Assembly: GCA_001824745.1 (NCBI GenBank)
Contig: MHSZ01000018.1
Location: 20,260-26,430, forward strand
DNA: 6,171 bases
Reading direction: 5' to 3'
From: Candidatus Terrybacteria bacterium RIFCSPLOWO2_01_FULL_58_14
Lineage (GTDB): Bacteria > Patescibacteriota > Minisyncoccia > Terrybacterales > 2-01-FULL-58-14
Below, piece after piece: positions 4,538 to 6,171 of this stretch. The position numbers and the translations under genes were made by a program. The first letter of the stretch is position 1. Each line of letters opens with the position of its first letter. Under the pieces are notes generated by a model, which ran no database searches, was not told the DNA's origin, and saw only the letters and a program-made list of their open reading frames with translations.

Positions 4538-5404
4538 ATGAAACCGCTAGCGACCATAGGCAATGCCCGGCTCTATCGCGTGAGACGCAATGATTTACCG
4601 TCCAATACTTATATTGTTTCCAGCCCCTACTCCGAAAAAATCCACTTCAACCCCACGATCACCGACTTTGACCTCTCCCGCCTCACGGTAAAATCCAACG
4701 AGGCGTTTTTGCTCGCCGCAAAACGGCTTGGTGTATTCAACGGCGCAGCCGTGAAAAATTTCTGCGAGCTCATTCTCTTGACTGGGGGGTTCTATTACCA
4801 CCTCAACCGAGCGTTCTATAACGTCTTTCGCCATTCCTTGCCTGCCGGATTTCTCGGCGTACGTCGGACATTCGGCAAAACGCCGCTGGCGCGGGTCTCC
4901 TACGAGAACCTGGAAGCGGTGCCAAGCAACAATATCACCCTTGTAGGCGACACCATCGCCACTGGCGCCACCCTCCAGTCCTCGCTTCCCTATTATCTCC
5001 AACGAGCGCCTCGGGTGAAAAAGCTGCTCATCTTCAGCATCGCAGGGGCATTGCCCGGCGCACAGGAACTCGCAAAATTGGAAAAAACAATACGCAAAAA
5101 GTATGGCACCCGGCTTTTTGTGTTTTTTGCCGATGCGATATTCGGACTGGCCGAAAACCAAACTGATATGTTTTATCTCCATAAAGATACGATCGCGCCG
5201 GAAATATCCCTGCAGAGGGCTCGTCGGCGTCTTGGCGTTCGGCTGGGAAAGGAGATGTGCGTAATTTGGGATTGGGGCCGGCGCAACAAAGACCCGATGG
5301 GGCATCTACGAGAAGTGATTGCCGCTGGAAAAAAATGGGGCCGGCCCGCCGAGGCAATAGTAAAAAAGGCGCAAGAGAAATTGCGAGAACGGGAAAATTC
5401 ATAA
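4538..5404 (+). CDS. Phosphoribosyltransferase-fold protein
   Basis: This 288-residue protein has a type I phosphoribosyltransferase signature: the hydrophobic strand and PRPP loop NITLVGDTIATGATLQSS at 132-149. The rest is not closely recognisable. An N-terminal part precedes the core, and the C-terminus is basic and helical, ending in KKAQEKLRERE. The usual pair of acidic residues in the PRPP loop (DD) is GD here, which may alter ribose binding. Uracil phosphoribosyltransferase is one possible relative because of its ATG(G/A)T loop, but no uracil-site motif was identified, so the base is unknown. The frame stays open back into tRNA-Gly, but ATG 4538 is the first start outside the tRNA. There is no Shine-Dalgarno site and only CCCG separates tRNA and ATG. 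It is probably expressed from the tRNA promoter. No clear terminator follows. Confidence 0.82.
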   Translation: MKPLATIGNARLYRVRRNDLPSNTYIVSSPYSEKIHFNPTITDFDLSRLTVKSNEAFLLAAKRLGVFNGAAVKNFCELILLTGGFYYHLNRAFYNVFRHSLPAGFLGVRRTFGKTPLARVSYENLEAVPSNNITLVGDTIATGATLQSSLPYYLQRAPRVKKLLIFSIAGALPGAQELAKLEKTIRKKYGTRLFVFFADAIFGLAENQTDMFYLHKDTIAPEISLQRARRRLGVRLGKEMCVIWDWGRRNKDPMGHLREVIAAGKKWGRPAEAIVKKAQEKLRERENS

Positions 5405-5439
5405 CGTGGGACGGTCGATACGAAATGCGTATGGTAAAC

Positions 5440-5468
5440 TTGCGAACATACTGAACGCTTGCTATAGA
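5440..5468 (+). promoter_or_regulatory. Strong extended -10 promoter of the two-gene unit
   Basis: TTGCGA (5440-5445) and TATAGA (5463-5468) are 17 nt apart. TG one base before the -10 box (TGC-TATAGA) makes it an extended -10. The predicted start near 5475 would leave a leader of about 24 nt with AAGGAG ahead of the GTG at 5499. Confidence 0.75.
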
Positions 5469-5498
5469 AAGACGGGGTTTTGAAAAAGGAGCGGCAAC

Positions 5499-5927
5499 GT
5501 GAAACTCTGGACGTGGAAGCGGCTAGAAGAAGTGTTTAAGACGCACCCAGAGAAACTCCGCCGATTCTCGGATCATCCGCCCAAGGTAAACTGCGCCACA
5601 TTCGCCGAGGTGCTTAACATCGACGAAATGCAGTGCGATATCGTCGCGGCGGTTATCGGATGTCGTTGCGCGGAGAGCATGAAGCTGCACCAGCGACAAG
5701 CGATGGCGGTACGCCGCACTATCTGGGAAACACCGCGCGGGTGGATTACGGCAGTCGAGCAAAATGCGGATTCGATCCCTCCGGATTACGGCGCTGCTAT
5801 CCGGAGAATCACCCGGCGATTCGCTCGCGTGAAACAGTGCCATCGCAACTGGCTTGGCGCGCGCTCCGGAATTCGCTGCTACTGCGATGAGCATGGCCAC
5901 GAGAACCTTCCATCGGAGAGGAGGTAA
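5499..5927 (+). CDS. Cys-rich protein of unknown function, 142 residues
   Basis: I do not recognise this protein. It begins at GTG with AAGGAG (5486-5491) seven bases upstream. It has seven Cys: 32, 46, 55, 57, 114, 127 and 129, including CRC at 55-57 and CYC at 127-129, the last followed by DEHGH. Several of these with nearby His could bind a metal or form disulfides. The middle is basic (QRQAMAVRR; AIRRITRRFARVK), which could suit nucleic-acid binding. There is no signal peptide or membrane helix. The first 25 residues (LWTWKRLEEVFKTHPEKLRRF) look like an amphipathic helix. Its own promoter, its strong ribosome site and the tightly linked downstream gene support it as real. The stop codon lies just after the Shine-Dalgarno site of the next gene, so the two are translationally coupled. 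Confidence 0.75.
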   Translation: MKLWTWKRLEEVFKTHPEKLRRFSDHPPKVNCATFAEVLNIDEMQCDIVAAVIGCRCAESMKLHQRQAMAVRRTIWETPRGWITAVEQNADSIPPDYGAAIRRITRRFARVKQCHRNWLGARSGIRCYCDEHGHENLPSERR

Positions 5928-5933
5928 GTAAAG

Positions 5934-6032
5934 ATGGGCCAATGGGAACCAGCGCTCTTCATCGGCGCAATCTCGCTTCTTGCGATTGGCACCTGTATCT
6001 CCCTGCGCGCCGCAGGCGTGATACGCGACTAA
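5934..6032 (+). CDS. Single-helix membrane miniprotein, 32 residues
   Basis: A short reading frame, MGQWEPALFIGAISLLAIGT followed by CISLRAAGVIRD. Residues about 8-24 form one hydrophobic membrane segment, followed by Arg and a short polar end, which suggests N-out/C-in topology. AGGAGG at 5919-5924, nine bases before the ATG, overlaps the last codons of the 142-residue gene; its stop codon falls between, 6 nt before the ATG. The frame ends just before a strong terminator. The spacing, ribosome site and clean hydrophobic pattern make it a credible gene despite its size. Function unknown; it might anchor or modulate a membrane complex or partner the upstream protein. Confidence 0.7.
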   Translation: MGQWEPALFIGAISLLAIGTCISLRAAGVIRD

Positions 6033-6035
6033 CCA

Positions 6036-6065
6036 AACGGGCCCATCAGGGGCCCGTTCGCTTTT
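6036..6065 (+). terminator. Intrinsic terminator of the two-gene unit
   Basis: A perfect 9-bp stem AACGGGCCC / GGGCCCGTT (6036-6044 with 6050-6058) has loop ATCAG and is followed by CGCTTTT. It starts 3 nt after the stop of the 32-residue frame. Weak extra pairing of CCAA before with TTGG after is possible. Confidence 0.85.
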
Positions 6066-6171
6066 GGTGCAGTATTCTTAAATTAGTCCGAACGCATTTC
6101 GCCGCCGCAGGCGGCGAGGAAGTCCCCCCGCGAAAATTCGGAAAGGCGGCGGAGCCGCACCGCTGACAATT
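6066..6171. other. Intergenic end region with two GC-rich hairpins
   Basis: No convincing gene is visible. CGCCGCC/GGCGGCG (6100-6106 with 6110-6116, loop GCA) and GCGGC/GCCGC (6146-6150 with 6154-6158, loop GGA) can fold on either strand. Neither is followed by a clear T run. CTGACA near 6163-6168 resembles a -35 box whose -10 box would lie beyond the window. Confidence 0.5.

Noticed and set aside
5523..5942. Minus-strand frame of 139 codons opposite the Cys-rich gene
   Set aside because: No promoter or ribosome site on that strand, whereas the plus-strand gene has both plus a coupled downstream frame.
1..6171. CRISPR arrays, insertion sequences, rRNA genes
   Set aside because: No spaced direct repeats, transposase motifs or rRNA signatures were seen.

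Overview
This window is a gene-dense piece of a bacterial chromosome, moderately GC-rich by eye. It carries housekeeping genes (FtsH protease, ribosomal protein bL19, an RluA-family pseudouridine synthase) and four tRNA genes plus two tRNA fragments packed tightly between coding genes. None of the four intact tRNA genes encodes its CCA end. Intergenic gaps are often only 1-30 nt. The compactness, the small domain-trimmed proteins and a tRNA-Ile with anticodon UAU suggest a lineage with a streamlined genome, possibly Patescibacteria/CPR. This placement is an inference; nothing in the window proves it.

Left part (1-3095): the 3' two thirds of ftsH runs on the + strand and converges, through a strong two-way terminator (1237-1264), on a minus-strand cluster. 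Read in its own direction that cluster is RluA-family pseudouridine synthase, rplS (2 nt gap), tRNA-Val(UAC) (26 nt gap) and a guanine/nucleoside deaminase (16 nt gap). The first three serve ribosome or tRNA function, and the deaminase appears to ride along.

Middle part (3096-4071): a + strand unit starts at a likely promoter (3122-3150). It holds a degenerate tRNA-like sequence, tRNA-Val(GAC), a zinc-ribbon Nudix hydrolase whose ATG lies 1 nt after the tRNA, and tRNA-Ile(UAU) 7 nt after the Nudix stop. It is followed by a relic of a tRNA 3' end that keeps its CCA, then a hairpin that can terminate transcription from both sides.

Right part (4072-6171): an 82-residue protein of unknown function is transcribed leftwards from a strong promoter. 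Divergent to it, across a perfect palindrome, is tRNA-Gly(GCC) followed 4 nt later by a phosphoribosyltransferase-fold protein. Then comes a self-contained two-gene unit (strong promoter, 142-residue Cys-rich protein, 32-residue one-helix membrane protein, terminator). The last 110 nt hold only GC-rich palindromes.

The most striking pattern is that three of the four intact tRNA genes sit directly upstream of a protein gene on the same strand. In two of them there is no room for a Shine-Dalgarno site outside the tRNA, so normal tRNA 3' processing would leave an almost leaderless mRNA. The three unknown small genes, by contrast, all have strong Shine-Dalgarno sites.
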